64,000 bases of DNA from an alpha proteobacterium AAP38. GTDB lineage: Bacteria; Pseudomonadota; Alphaproteobacteria; Azospirillales; Azospirillaceae. The position numbers and the translations under genes are program-made. Below the pieces are notes generated by a model. The model had not been told where the DNA came from. It ran no database searches and saw nothing but the letters and a program-made list of their open reading frames with translations. Below are positions 43,828 to 52,998 of the stretch, piece by piece (within the stretch, counting starts at the first letter, position 1; every line of letters begins with the position of its first letter). Where the stretch lies: the NCBI GenBank assembly GCA_001296005.1, contig LJHR01000015.1:62001-126000 (forward strand). Reading direction: 5' to 3'.

Positions 43828-45432
43828 GTGGAACATACCGGTCCCGTTATCAGCAGCTACGGTCTGGATTATCTGGGCCTGACCAATCTGAAGGCCGCCC
43901 ACTGGAACCTGAGCGCTGGTGCGCTGTATGAGCAGGCCCTGCGCCGTGGCGAGGCAAAGCTGTCCAAGGACGGCGCCCTGGTCGCCATCACGGGCCAGCA
44001 TACGGGCCGGTCGCCCAACGACAAGTTCACGGTGAAGGAAGAGACCACGGCCGACGATATCTGGTGGGGTCCCAACAAGCCCTTCACGGAAGAGGCGTTC
44101 GACCGGCTGCATGCCCGCGTCACGGCCTTCCTCCAGGACCGCGAGGTCTTTGTGCAGGATCTCTATGCCGGGGCCGACGCCGCCTACCGCCTGCCGGTGC
44201 GCATCGTGACCCAGCATGCCTGGCACAATCTGTTCGCCCAGAACATGTTCATCCGCCCGGCCCTGAAGGACCGTATGGCGTTTGAGCCGGCCTTCACCGT
44301 CCTCCAGGCCCCCGATTTCCGGGCCGTGCCGGAACGTGACGGCACGAGGTCCGACGTGTTCGTGGTGATCAACTTCAAGCGCCGGCTGGTCCTGATCGGC
44401 GGTACCTCCTATGCCGGGGAAATCAAGAAGTCGATCTTCTCCATCCTGAATTTCCTGCTGCCGGGCCAGGGCGTGCTGCCCATGCATTGCTCCGCCAATA
44501 TCGGCGCCAATGGCGACACGGCCATCTTCTTCGGCCTGTCGGGTACGGGCAAGACCACCTTGTCGGCGGACAGTTCGCGCACCCTGATCGGCGATGATGA
44601 ACATGGCTGGTCGGACCGCGGCGTCTTCAATTTCGAAGGCGGCTGCTATGCCAAGGTCATCCGCCTGTCGGCAGAGGCCGAGCCGGAAATTTTCGAAACC
44701 ACCCGCCGCTTCGGCACGGTCCTGGAAAATGTCGTCATGGACCCGCAGAGCCGGGAACTGGACCTGGATGATGCCAGCCTGACGGAAAATACCCGCGCCT
44801 CCTACCCGATCGATTTCATCCCGAACGCATCGGCGACAGGTTTGGGTGGTCAGCCGCTGAACATCATCATGCTGACGGCGGATGCGTTCGGCGTGCTGCC
44901 GCCCATTTCCAAACTGTCGTCCGAACAGGCCATGTACCATTTCCTGTCCGGTTACACGGCCCGCGTGGCCGGCACGGAAAAGGGCGTGACGGAGCCGCAG
45001 GCGACGTTCAGCACCTGCTTCGGTGCCCCGTTCATGCCGCGTCATCCCACCGTCTATGCCAAGCTGCTGGGCGAGAAGATCAAAACCCATGGCGCCAATT
45101 GCTGGCTGGTCAATACCGGCTGGACTGGCGGCGCCTATGGCACCGGCAGCCGCATGAAGATCGGCCATACCCGCGCCCTGGTGAACGCCGCGCTGTCGGG
45201 CAAGCTGGCCACCGTCAGCCACAAGCCGGAACCGAATTTCGGTCTGGCCGTGCCGGAAGGGTGTGAGGGCGTTCCGGCAGATGTGCTGATGCCGCGCAAC
45301 GCCTGGGCCGACAAGTCGGCCTTTGACGCCACCGCGCATGAGGTGGCGCGCCGGTTTGAGGCCAACTTCACCCAGTTCGCCGACCAGGTGGACGAAAAGG
45401 TCGTGCGCGCCGGTATCCGTACCGCCGCGTAA
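43828..45432 (+). CDS. pckA: Phosphoenolpyruvate carboxykinase (ATP)
   Basis: This encodes 534 residues of the gluconeogenic enzyme converting oxaloacetate and ATP to PEP. It starts at a GTG (43828) after GGAGAGGGAG. Signatures: [16 protein letters not shown], the kinase 1a P-loop [15 protein letters not shown], the metal site DDEHGW and [12 protein letters not shown], and [22 protein letters not shown]. It is monocistronic, with a strong terminator. In many alphaproteobacteria it adjoins chvI; here four exported-protein or oxidase-like genes intervene. No promoter can be assigned with confidence in 43632-43827. Confidence 0.98.
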   Translation: MEHTGPVISSYGLDYLGLTNLKAAHWNLSAGALYEQALRRGEAKLSKDGALVAITGQHTGRSPNDKFTVKEETTADDIWWGPNKPFTEEAFDRLHARVTAFLQDREVFVQDLYAGADAAYRLPVRIVTQHAWHNLFAQNMFIRPALKDRMAFEPAFTVLQAPDFRAVPERDGTRSDVFVVINFKRRLVLIGGTSYAGEIKKSIFSILNFLLPGQGVLPMHCSANIGANGDTAIFFGLSGTGKTTLSADSSRTLIGDDEHGWSDRGVFNFEGGCYAKVIRLSAEAEPEIFETTRRFGTVLENVVMDPQSRELDLDDASLTENTRASYPIDFIPNASATGLGGQPLNIIMLTADAFGVLPPISKLSSEQAMYHFLSGYTARVAGTEKGVTEPQATFSTCFGAPFMPRHPTVYAKLLGEKIKTHGANCWLVNTGWTGGAYGTGSRMKIGHTRALVNAALSGKLATVSHKPEPNFGLAVPEGCEGVPADVLMPRNAWADKSAFDATAHEVARRFEANFTQFADQVDEKVVRAGIRTAA

Positions 45433-45477
45433 ACAGGCCGTCCATCCTCCCGCCGATGACCGGGGCGGGGCGATCAG

Positions 45478-45507
45478 GGCCGGGGGCGCGATCCTCCGGC
45501 CTTTTTT
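45478..45507 (+). terminator. pckA terminator
   Basis: GGCCGGGGG (45478-45486) pairs with CCTCCGGCC (45493-45501, one G-T pair) over a 6-base loop, followed by six T at 45502-45507. Confidence 0.92.
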
Positions 45508-45522
45508 GCGGCTGGCGTGGCT

Positions 45523-45658
45523 CCCTCACCCTCCCAAACGCTGGAGCGTTCGGGCCCCTCCCTTTCCCGCCAAGCGGGCGAGGAGCAGAATTCTACCCTC
45601 GCCCACGAACGTGGGAGAGGGAGGGGCCTATTGGCGTCAGCCAATGGGAGGGTGAGGG
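45523..45658. repeat. Large palindromic intergenic repeat (second family)
   Basis: Outer arms CCCTCACCCTCCCA (45523-45536) and its exact complement at 45645-45658 enclose inner arms GGCCCCTCCCT (45553-45563) and 45618-45628. Small hairpins sit inside: AACGCTGGAGCGTT, CCCGC/GCGGG, CCCACGAACGTGGG and ATTGGCGTCAGCCAAT. The element is 136 bp and folds into a branched cruciform. One copy is seen here; it fills the pckA to AlkZ-like gap. Confidence 0.85.
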
Positions 45659-45673
45659 CCAGACGTTCCCCCC

Positions 45674-46813
45674 TCAAACCCCCGTCACCGCTACCGTCAG
45701 CCCACCCGACAGCCGCTTCAACCCCCGCGTAATCGCCGGCAATTCCTTCTTATAGACCCGTTCCAGCGGCGTGACCTGCACCTCCCAGGCGCCCTTGCCC
45801 TTTGGCCCCGCCACACGTTTATGCGACCAGGTGGCGACCACCCGGCCCTGGCGCAGGATCACGGGGCTGATCCAGCCGGCCACGCGGTACACGGCGGGCC
45901 GGAACCGGTCCTCCAGATACTGGCCCGTATCGGCATGGGCCAGGAGATAGGGATCGAACAGGCCCAGCACGCTGATCTGCCCCTCCGCCGGTTCCGCGGC
46001 CAGCAGGTCGGCCATGTCGCGTTCCAGCACATAAGCCTTCTTGCCCGCCAGCGTTACCGGCACGATCTCACCGCTCAGATCGGCAAAGGCCTGTTGCGCC
46101 GGCCCGGCATAGAAGCCCACGAATTTCTTGAAATCTGCCGGTGTGGCCGGGCCATAGACGGCAAGGTAGCGGCGGGCCAGATCGGCCATGGCCGTGCGCG
46201 CGTCCGGCACCACAGGCGCGTGGCCCAGCCATTGCGCCAGATGCACGAACAGGGCCTCGCGCGCCCCCTCGCCATCGCCCTTGTCCGCCGGCCCGTGGCA
46301 GACATGGCCCAGCGCGCAGGCCAGCTTGATGATCCCGCCCCAGCTATGTTCCAGCATGGGTCGCGCCCATTCGCCCAATTCCGGCACCAGCCGGCGTGAC
46401 AGGTCCATGCGGCTATGCGCGCCCTGTTCCAACGCCTGCACCACCGCCGCGACCAGCGTGTCGACCTGATCCAGGCTCAACCCTTCCTTGGCATACCAAT
46501 TATGGTAACCGGCGACATATTCCCGGCGCAGGCCCAGGATCATGGGCAGGTCGGCGGCAGGTGTCAGATGCAGGGTGGAACGCTGCGCCCAGAGTTTCAC
46601 CAGGCTGCGATCCTGATAAAGCGCGCGGTCGATATCGCCATCCGCCGTCCCCGCCGCGCTGCGCGCCCGCAATTGCAGGATGGCGGCGGAATGGACCTGC
46701 GCCTGCGCCCCGATCAGGGTCCGCGCCGCGATCAGGGCGTCCGCCGCCGGCCTTGTCAGGTGCTGACGGTCCAGCCGGAAGGAAAGCGCCTGCGGCAGCG
46801 TGATCGCGGTCAT
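45674..46813 (-). CDS. Winged-helix DNA-binding protein, AlkZ/HTH_42-like
   Basis: This encodes 379 residues from ATG 46813, with AGGA six bases upstream. Family pattern: LARxxLIGAQAQVHSAAILQLRARS, the SLVKLWAQRSTLHLTPAADL segment with its conserved QRSTLH, and the C-terminal LGLFDPYLLAHADTGQYL with VILRQGRVVATWSHKR. The QxQ-type motif (QAQ) lies at QAQVHSA. Relatives include AlkZ, a glycosylase that unhooks DNA interstrand crosslinks, and functionally undefined winged-helix proteins. Which of these it is cannot be decided here. Confidence 0.85.
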   Translation of the reverse strand: MTAITLPQALSFRLDRQHLTRPAADALIAARTLIGAQAQVHSAAILQLRARSAAGTADGDIDRALYQDRSLVKLWAQRSTLHLTPAADLPMILGLRREYVAGYHNWYAKEGLSLDQVDTLVAAVVQALEQGAHSRMDLSRRLVPELGEWARPMLEHSWGGIIKLACALGHVCHGPADKGDGEGAREALFVHLAQWLGHAPVVPDARTAMADLARRYLAVYGPATPADFKKFVGFYAGPAQQAFADLSGEIVPVTLAGKKAYVLERDMADLLAAEPAEGQISVLGLFDPYLLAHADTGQYLEDRFRPAVYRVAGWISPVILRQGRVVATWSHKRVAGPKGKGAWEVQVTPLERVYKKELPAITRGLKRLSGGLTVAVTGV

Positions 46814-46885
46814 CATGGGTCCTGCGGATCGCATCAATACCGCAGGATGCCCCAGATGCATTTCAAGAACAATAGGGGAACAGAC

Positions 46886-48289
46886 CTATTTCAGGCTGTC
46901 CATGCGCCGTTGCAGTTCCGGCCGCTGCGGCGCATCGGCGGGAAGCTGTTTCAGCAGCCGTCCCCACAGATCGCGCGCCCGGTCATTCTTGCCTTCATTC
47001 GCGGCCTGCTGCCCCAGGTAATAGAGCGCCTGCGGATTGTCCGGCGCCAGGTCCAGAACCTTGGCCATCGCGTCCAGGAATTCCGCACTGCCCTGGGTCT
47101 GCGCGTCGTCGGGGGCCGTCAGGCGCGACAGATCCAGCCAGGCCTGCAACCGCTTGGGATCGGCCTTCACGGCACCGCGCAGCGCGTCGCGCGCGGCGTC
47201 CAAATTGCCCTGCACCTCCCGCGCGCGGGCCAGCCGCATCCAGCCATCGGCATCGCCGGGATTATCCTTCAACTTGGCCTGCAGCCCGTCCACCATGCTG
47301 TTGATGGTGGCCTGCTGGTCCTGCTGGCTCATCCCCGCCATGGCCTGCATCTGTTCGGGCGACAGGGCGGGGGCGGCCCCGCCACTACCCGGCGCCGCCG
47401 CCGGCGACGGAGCGCGGGCCGGCTTGGGCGATGGGGTAATGGCGATGGGGTCCAGGCCAACCTGGGTGGCGGCATCATGGATGCGGGCCCGCACCGTGGG
47501 CAGCCAGGGCGCATCAGCAGGGCTGTCGGCGACCAGGGCGGTCCAGCGGTCCAGCGCGCCACGAATGTCACCCGCCTGAATACGCGCCATGCCCAGATAG
47601 TACCGGGCGCGCGCATCCATGGGGTCGGCGGCCACCGCCTCGGTGAACAGGCGCACCGCCTCTTCCCCCACCACGCCGTCGGCGGCGACGGTCAAAGCCT
47701 CGGCCAGCGCGCCCTTCACACTGCCATCGTCGGGCGACAGGCGCAGGACCTGACGCCAGGCATTGACGGCATCGGCAGGCCGGCTCATGGCGCCATAGGT
47801 CTGGGCCAGCAGGCCCCAGGCGCCGACATCGTCGGGATTATCCTTCAATGCCGCTTCCAGTTTGGCCACGGCCTCCATCACCTGCGGCGGCACGGGTGCC
47901 TCCGGCGGCCGGGTGGCAAAGGGCACGGCCGGCAAGTTGGGCTGACCCAGCGGCAGATAGACGCCCAGCGCCGCCAAGGGCAGCAGCAGGGTTAGCACCA
48001 GGGCTGTGCGCTGTGCCGGTTTGGCGAGGGCCTCCACCTTGACCCCCGCCGCCTCATCCGCGACGGACAGCAGGCGGCGGCCCACCTCGGCGCGTGCCGC
48101 GCGGGCCTGATCATCGGACAGGATGCCGCGTTTCAGGTCACGCTCGATCTCCGCCACCTGTGCGGCATAGACGCCGCGCGCAAACTCCGCCGCGCCTTCC
48201 AGCGGCGGGGGCGGGCGCAGCAGGGTGCGCAGCAGGGGCAGCAGGGCCAGCGCCGTCAGGGCGGCTGCGACCAGCCAGAAACCGATCAT
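46886..48289 (-). CDS. ccmI: Cytochrome c biogenesis protein CcmI (CycH)
   Basis: This encodes 467 residues. Two N-terminal membrane helices (2-20 and about 94-113) flank a charged segment with [23 protein letters not shown]. Tetratricopeptide repeats occupy the periplasmic C-terminal two thirds (for example [21 protein letters not shown] and [21 protein letters not shown]), which bind apocytochrome c. A Pro/Ala-rich linker splits the TPR block. It is the last gene of the ccm operon, overlapping ccmH by four bases. Confidence 0.94.
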   Translation of the reverse strand: MIGFWLVAAALTALALLPLLRTLLRPPPPLEGAAEFARGVYAAQVAEIERDLKRGILSDDQARAARAEVGRRLLSVADEAAGVKVEALAKPAQRTALVLTLLLPLAALGVYLPLGQPNLPAVPFATRPPEAPVPPQVMEAVAKLEAALKDNPDDVGAWGLLAQTYGAMSRPADAVNAWRQVLRLSPDDGSVKGALAEALTVAADGVVGEEAVRLFTEAVAADPMDARARYYLGMARIQAGDIRGALDRWTALVADSPADAPWLPTVRARIHDAATQVGLDPIAITPSPKPARAPSPAAAPGSGGAAPALSPEQMQAMAGMSQQDQQATINSMVDGLQAKLKDNPGDADGWMRLARAREVQGNLDAARDALRGAVKADPKRLQAWLDLSRLTAPDDAQTQGSAEFLDAMAKVLDLAPDNPQALYYLGQQAANEGKNDRARDLWGRLLKQLPADAPQRPELQRRMDSLK

Positions 48290-48780
48290 CGCCCAACCCC
48301 CGGCTTGTCATCATTCAACAGGGCCGCCAACCGCGCTTCTTCCTCTGCCGTCAGGGCGGGGGCCGGCATGGTATCCACATCCCGGCGGCGCTGGCGCATA
48401 TAAAGCGCGGTGCCGAAACCGGCCAGCAGCAGCAGGGCGAACGGCCCGCCCCAAAGCAGGGCCGTGTAACCTGTTACCGGCGGGCGCAGCAGCACGAAAT
48501 CACCATAGCGGTCATGGACATAGGCCAGGACCTGTTCATTGCTGTCCCCGGCCACCAGCCGTTCGCGCACCAGCACGCGCAGGTCGCGGGCAAGGTCAGC
48601 ATTGCTATCATCGATGGACTGGTTCTGACAGACCAGACAGCGCAATTCCTTGGAAATCTCCCGCGCGCGGGCCTCCATCACGGGATCGGCCAACTTTTCA
48701 TCCGGCATCACGGCCAGGGCGGGAAGGGAGAGGGTGGCAGCAAGCGCGATGGCAGCCATCCAGCACGCCCCCCTTTTCAT
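48286..48780 (-). CDS. ccmH: Cytochrome c biogenesis protein CcmH
   Basis: This encodes 164 residues. A signal peptide ([23 protein letters not shown]) precedes the thiol motif [23 protein letters not shown], which reduces apocytochrome c or CcmG. A membrane helix ([22 protein letters not shown]) and short charged tail follow. The ATG at 48780 (or 48783) lies exactly at the edge of the palindromic repeat 48780-48895, which fills the gap from ccmG. The start and its weak ribosome site are thus derived from repeat sequence. Confidence 0.94.
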   Translation of the reverse strand: MKRGACWMAAIALAATLSLPALAVMPDEKLADPVMEARAREISKELRCLVCQNQSIDDSNADLARDLRVLVRERLVAGDSNEQVLAYVHDRYGDFVLLRPPVTGYTALLWGGPFALLLLAGFGTALYMRQRRRDVDTMPAPALTAEEEARLAALLNDDKPGVGR

Positions 48781-48895
48781 CATCCCGGCGAAAGCCGGAA
48801 CCCAGGGGCCACGCGAAAAACCATGATGCAGCACCGACACGCGCTGCCGCAAGGTCGGGCGCCCGGCCCCTGGGTCCCGGCTTTCGCCGGGATGA
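48780..48895. repeat. Inverted repeat (third family) inserted between ccmG and ccmH
   Basis: 31-base arms (48780-48810 and 48865-48895) match with one mismatch. Each contains CATCCCGGCGAAAGCCGG and ACCCAGGGGCC; the centre is about 54 bases. This is the widespread alphaproteobacterial type whose shadow translation reads [10 protein letters not shown] and WVPAFAGMT. Confidence 0.92.
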
Positions 48896-48926
48896 CGGGG
48901 AAAGCGTCTATGAAGAGACCCACCCC

Positions 48927-49472
48927 TCATTTCGACAGCTCCCGGATCATGGGCAGGATCTTTTCGTCCACGTCAAACGGCATCAGCGGCCCGACATGGC
49001 GGTAGCGCACGCGGCCCTGTCGGTCGATGACATAGGTTTCCGGCACGCCATAGACGCCGAAATCGATGGCCACACGCCCATCCTTGTCGGCACCGATGGC
49101 GGTATAGGGGTTGCCCATCTGCGCCAGGAAGGCCTTCGCCGCTTCCGGCTTGTCCTTGTAATTGATGGCGTGGATGGTCACGCCCTGCTCATTGGCCAGC
49201 CGCATCAGCAGCGGGTGTTCCACGCGGCAGGGCGCGCACCAGCTGGCGAAGACGTTGATCAGCTGCACCTTGCCCGTCAGGTCGGCATTGGACAGGCCCT
49301 TCTCCCCCTCCGACAAGCCCGGCAGGGCGAAAACCGGTGCCGGCTTGTCGATCAGCATGGAGGGCAGGATCGACGGGTCGCGGGTCAGACCCAGGGCGAA
49401 ATAGCCACCCAGGATCAGGAAGACGGCCAGCGGCAGCAGCAGCAGCAGGCGGTGACGGGTAACGGCGCTCAT
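48927..49472 (-). CDS. ccmG: Thiol:disulfide interchange protein CcmG (DsbE)
   Basis: This encodes 181 residues. A membrane anchor ([21 protein letters not shown]) leads into a thioredoxin fold with the active-site WCAPC in [19 protein letters not shown], and the cis-Pro segment [15 protein letters not shown]. It provides reducing equivalents to CcmH and apocytochrome c. It starts 10 bases after ccmF. A 146-base gap with an inverted repeat follows before ccmH. Confidence 0.96.
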   Translation of the reverse strand: MSAVTRHRLLLLLPLAVFLILGGYFALGLTRDPSILPSMLIDKPAPVFALPGLSEGEKGLSNADLTGKVQLINVFASWCAPCRVEHPLLMRLANEQGVTIHAINYKDKPEAAKAFLAQMGNPYTAIGADKDGRVAIDFGVYGVPETYVIDRQGRVRYRHVGPLMPFDVDEKILPMIRELSK

Positions 49473-49482
49473 GCTGATGCTC

Positions 49483-51471
49483 TTATTCGGCAGGTTGCAG
49501 GGCGGGAGAGACGGGAGCCGCGCGGCGGGACGGAACCCCCACCCGCAACCGCCGGTCAGACAGGCTGAGACAGCCGCCCAGCACCATGATCAGCGACCCG
49601 ATCCAGATCCAGGGCACCAGCGGATGGTGATACAGCCGGACCACCCAGCCGCCGCCGGCCCCGTTCTCCTCTCCCAGCACCACATACAGATCGGAATAGA
49701 AGGTGGTGTAGATGGCGGCTTCCGTCGTCTGCATCTTGGCCACCGGATACCAGCGGCGCTCCGCCTTCATCCGGGCAATGGGGGCGCCATCGCGGCTGAC
49801 GCTGAAATGGCCCATTTCCGTGCGGTAATTGGCGACATTCAGGTCCTCGACCTTGTCCAGCACCAGTTCGTACCCGGCGATGCTGGCCTTGTCGCCCAGC
49901 TTCATCACCCGCACATCCTCGGCCAGCCAGAAGGTGGTGCCCACCATGCCGGCAATGGCGATGCCCATGCCGGCATGAGCCACCGACGTGCCCCAGGCGC
50001 CCAGCGGCAGGCCTCTGGCACGGGACAGGCTGTCGGCCAACGGCACCCGGAACAGCTTCACGCGTTCGGCCACTTCCCACAGGGCACCGAACCCGGCCCA
50101 GGCGGCCATGGCGATGCCGACCAGCGCCATCACCGGCTTCACGCCCGCCAGCCACAAAGCCAGCATCACCGACACCAGCGTCAGCAGCGCCACCACCCAC
50201 ATGCGCGACAGCACGCCCGGCAGATCCGCCCGCTTCCACGGCATGAACGGGCCCAGCGCCATCACCAGGATCAGCGGGATGGTCAGGAAGGGCGTGATGA
50301 AATTGTAATAGGGCGCACCCACCGAAATCTTGTGCCCGAACGCATCCAGCAGCAGCGGCATCAGGGTGCCGATCAGCACCACCGCCGCCGATACCGACAG
50401 CAGCAGATTGTTCATGACCAGCGCGCCTTCCCGGCTGAGCGGCGCGAACAGCCCACCGATCTTCAGCGCATGCGCCCGCAGTGCGAACAGCAGCAGCCCG
50501 CCGCCCGTGGCCAGGATCAGCAGGCCCAGCACCGCCACCCCGCGCTGCGGATCAACGGCAAAGGCATGGACCGACGTCAGCACGCCTGAGCGCACCAGGA
50601 AGGTGCCCAGCAGCGAAAGTGAGAAGGTGAGGATGGCCAGCAGGATGGTCCAGGTCTTCAGCGCGTCGCGCTTTTCCACCACGATGGCGGAATGCAACAG
50701 GGCGGTCCCCGCCAGCCAGGGCATCAGGGAGGCGTTTTCCACCGGGTCCCACATCCACCAGCCGCCCCAGCCCAGCTCGTAATAGGCCCACCAGGAACCC
50801 ATGGCGATGCCCATGGTCAGCGAGGTCCAGGCCACCAGCGTCCAGGGCCGCACCCAGCGGCCCCAGGCCGGATCAACCCGCCCCTCGATCAGGGCGCCGA
50901 CCGCAAAGGAGAAGGCGACGGAGAAACCGACATAGCCCAGATAGAGGAAGGGCGGGTGGAAGGCGAGGCCAGGGTCCTGCAACAGCGGGTTCAGGTCATT
51001 GCCGTCGAACGGCGCCGGATAGACACGGGCGAACGGATTGCTGGTCACCAGGATGAACAGCAGGAACCCGACCCCGATCAGGCCCTGCACGCCCAGCACG
51101 CGGGCCTTCAGCGTCGGCGGAATATTGCGCCCGAACCCGGCCACCGCCGCCCCGAACAGGGCCAGCATGAAGACCCAGAGCAGCATGGAGCCTTCATGGT
51201 TCCCCCACACGCCCGCCACCTTGTACAGCATGGGCTTCAGGCTGTGGCTGTTATTCACCACATTCTGGACGGAGAAGTCGGAAACGACATGCGCCTGCAT
51301 CAGGGCCGCAAAGGAGATGGTGATGGCGGCCAACTGCGCAAAGGCCGCCATGCGCCCTGTCTCCATCCAGGCGACATCGCGGCGGGCCGCCCCGACCAGC
51401 GGCATCACCGACTGCGCCACCGCCAGCAGCAGGGCCAGAACAAGGGCGTAATGTCCGATCTCGGGGATCAT
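49483..51471 (-). CDS. ccmF: Cytochrome c heme lyase subunit CcmF
   Basis: This encodes 662 residues from MIPEIGHYALVLALLLAV at 51471. It is a large polytopic protein with the tryptophan-rich heme-handling motif GWGGWWMWDPVENASLMPWL and many membrane helices; WGNHEGSMLLWVFML and PPFLYLGYVGFSVAFSFAV are also family-typical. CcmF with CcmH/CcmI attaches heme to apocytochrome. The last about 70 residues form the periplasmic end. Spacing to ccmE upstream is 43 bases. Confidence 0.97.
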   Translation of the reverse strand: MIPEIGHYALVLALLLAVAQSVMPLVGAARRDVAWMETGRMAAFAQLAAITISFAALMQAHVVSDFSVQNVVNNSHSLKPMLYKVAGVWGNHEGSMLLWVFMLALFGAAVAGFGRNIPPTLKARVLGVQGLIGVGFLLFILVTSNPFARVYPAPFDGNDLNPLLQDPGLAFHPPFLYLGYVGFSVAFSFAVGALIEGRVDPAWGRWVRPWTLVAWTSLTMGIAMGSWWAYYELGWGGWWMWDPVENASLMPWLAGTALLHSAIVVEKRDALKTWTILLAILTFSLSLLGTFLVRSGVLTSVHAFAVDPQRGVAVLGLLILATGGGLLLFALRAHALKIGGLFAPLSREGALVMNNLLLSVSAAVVLIGTLMPLLLDAFGHKISVGAPYYNFITPFLTIPLILVMALGPFMPWKRADLPGVLSRMWVVALLTLVSVMLALWLAGVKPVMALVGIAMAAWAGFGALWEVAERVKLFRVPLADSLSRARGLPLGAWGTSVAHAGMGIAIAGMVGTTFWLAEDVRVMKLGDKASIAGYELVLDKVEDLNVANYRTEMGHFSVSRDGAPIARMKAERRWYPVAKMQTTEAAIYTTFYSDLYVVLGEENGAGGGWVVRLYHHPLVPWIWIGSLIMVLGGCLSLSDRRLRVGVPSRRAAPVSPALQPAE

Positions 51472-51514
51472 GTCCGTCTCGCTGCTTGACCGCAAAAACC
51501 TGACAAAAGGTCAG

Positions 51515-51985
51515 TTACTTCCCCGCCTCATAGACCGGTTTTCCCGGCAATTCCGGCTTGAACTGGCCCGATGCTTTCAGGGCGTCGGCCACTTCCTTGG
51601 GCATGTATTTCTCATCATGCTTGGCCAGCACCTCCGACGCCACGAAGACGCCGTCGGAGCCCATGCGGCCTTCGACCAGCACGCCTTGGCCCTCACGGAA
51701 CAGGTCGGGCAGGGGGCGGTCGGTGGTGATGGTCACGGAATGGGCCGTATCAGTGATGGTGAAGCGGGTGGAGACACCGTCATCCACCTTCACCACCGAC
51801 CCGCCTTCAACCAGCCCGCCGACGCGCACCCGCTTGTCGCCCGGCGGCTTGGTCGCCAGATCGGAGGGTGAGAAGAAGAAGGCCACATTCTCCTCGAACG
51901 CGGTCAGGGTCAGGGCCGTGGCGGTGCCAAGACCGGCCAGCGCCAGCAGCAGCATATAGAGGCGGCGCTTCTTGCGCGTCATCAT
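51515..51985 (-). CDS. ccmE: Heme chaperone CcmE
   Basis: This encodes 156 residues. A membrane anchor (LYMLLLALAGLGTATALTLTA) precedes the OB-fold heme-binding domain. The covalent heme-binding His lies in EVLAKHDEKYMPKEV, with the adjacent Tyr. The ATG at 51985 has GGAGGA six bases upstream and overlaps the ccmD stop by four bases. Confidence 0.96.
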   Translation of the reverse strand: MMTRKKRRLYMLLLALAGLGTATALTLTAFEENVAFFFSPSDLATKPPGDKRVRVGGLVEGGSVVKVDDGVSTRFTITDTAHSVTITTDRPLPDLFREGQGVLVEGRMGSDGVFVASEVLAKHDEKYMPKEVADALKASGQFKPELPGKPVYEAGK

Positions 51986-52188
51986 GGCTTTTCCTCCCCA
52001 CCCGCGTCACCGGCACCGGCCCGGCGGCGGCGGCGCGGCAATGTCTGTTCCAGGCTGCGCAGCAGGCGTTCCTTGCGGCGCAGTGTGCCCAGGCTGGCCA
52101 GCAGCAGGCCCACCAGGACCAGCAGCGCCAGACCATAGCTGGACCAGACATAGATGGCGTATCCGCCCATGTGGAAAAAGTCGGCCAT
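51982..52188 (-). CDS. ccmD: Heme exporter protein CcmD
   Basis: This encodes 68 residues. One membrane helix (GYAIYVWSSYGLALLVLVGLLLASL) is followed by a basic tail (RRKERLLRSLEQTLPRRRRR), the normal CcmD layout. It adapts CcmE release from the CcmABC complex. The stop overlaps ccmE; ccmC is four bases upstream. Confidence 0.9.
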   Translation of the reverse strand: MADFFHMGGYAIYVWSSYGLALLVLVGLLLASLGTLRRKERLLRSLEQTLPRRRRRAGAGDAGGEEKP

Positions 52189-52192
52189 CCTG

Positions 52193-52915
52193 TCACACCC
52201 CCCCGGCCTGGGTCAGACGCAGGGTCTGGATCTTGCGTTCCGCCAGTTCGGCCCGCATGCGCAGAATGACGGTCGCCGCGAAATAGGTCTTGAAGGCCAG
52301 CGCCAGGATCAGCAGCGGCCACAGCATGTCGCCATGGATGGCAGGCCCGTCCATGCGCAGCACCGATGCCGGCTGATGCAGCGTGTTCCACCAGTCGACG
52401 GAGAATTTGATGATGGGCACATTGATGGCGCCCACCAGCAGCAGGATTGCCCCGGCCCGGTGCCCGCGCTGCGGATCATCAAAGGCATCGACCAGCGCCA
52501 TATAGCCCAGATACAGGAAGAACAGGATCAGGACAGAGGTCAGTCGTGCATCCCACACCCACCATGTGCCCCACATCGGCTCCCCCCACAGGCTGCCCGT
52601 CACCAGGCAGAGCAGGGTGAAGCCCGCGCCCAGCGGGGCCGCGGCCTTGGAGTAAACCTCTGCCAGCGGATGGCGCCAGACGAGCGCACAGGCCGCCGCA
52701 ACGGCCATCGAACTGTAGGTGAACATGGCCATCCAGGCGGCGGGCACATGCACGTACATGATGCGCACCGTGTCGCCCTGCTGATAGTCCTCCGGACTGA
52801 CGAACAGCGCCAGATACAACCCGGCGGCGAACAGGATGGCGGACAGGACCGAGACCCAGGGCAGGATCAGGGCAGCCAGACGCAGGAAACGGGCGGGATT
52901 GGCGAAACGATGCAT
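52193..52915 (-). CDS. ccmC: Heme exporter protein CcmC
   Basis: This encodes 240 residues with six membrane helices and the WWD heme motif WGTWWVWDARLTSVLI. It loads heme onto CcmE. It is the first gene of this cluster; ccmA and ccmB, normally just before it, are absent from the window, where an EAL-domain gene lies 84 bases upstream on the same strand. Confidence 0.96.
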   Translation of the reverse strand: MHRFANPARFLRLAALILPWVSVLSAILFAAGLYLALFVSPEDYQQGDTVRIMYVHVPAAWMAMFTYSSMAVAAACALVWRHPLAEVYSKAAAPLGAGFTLLCLVTGSLWGEPMWGTWWVWDARLTSVLILFFLYLGYMALVDAFDDPQRGHRAGAILLLVGAINVPIIKFSVDWWNTLHQPASVLRMDGPAIHGDMLWPLLILALAFKTYFAATVILRMRAELAERKIQTLRLTQAGGV

Positions 52916-52998
52916 GATGGTCCCTATGTAGCATGGGACCTGCGGTTTTCACACCGCTGCCAACGGTTCCTGCGCTGATTTGATCCAGCGCAGAACGA

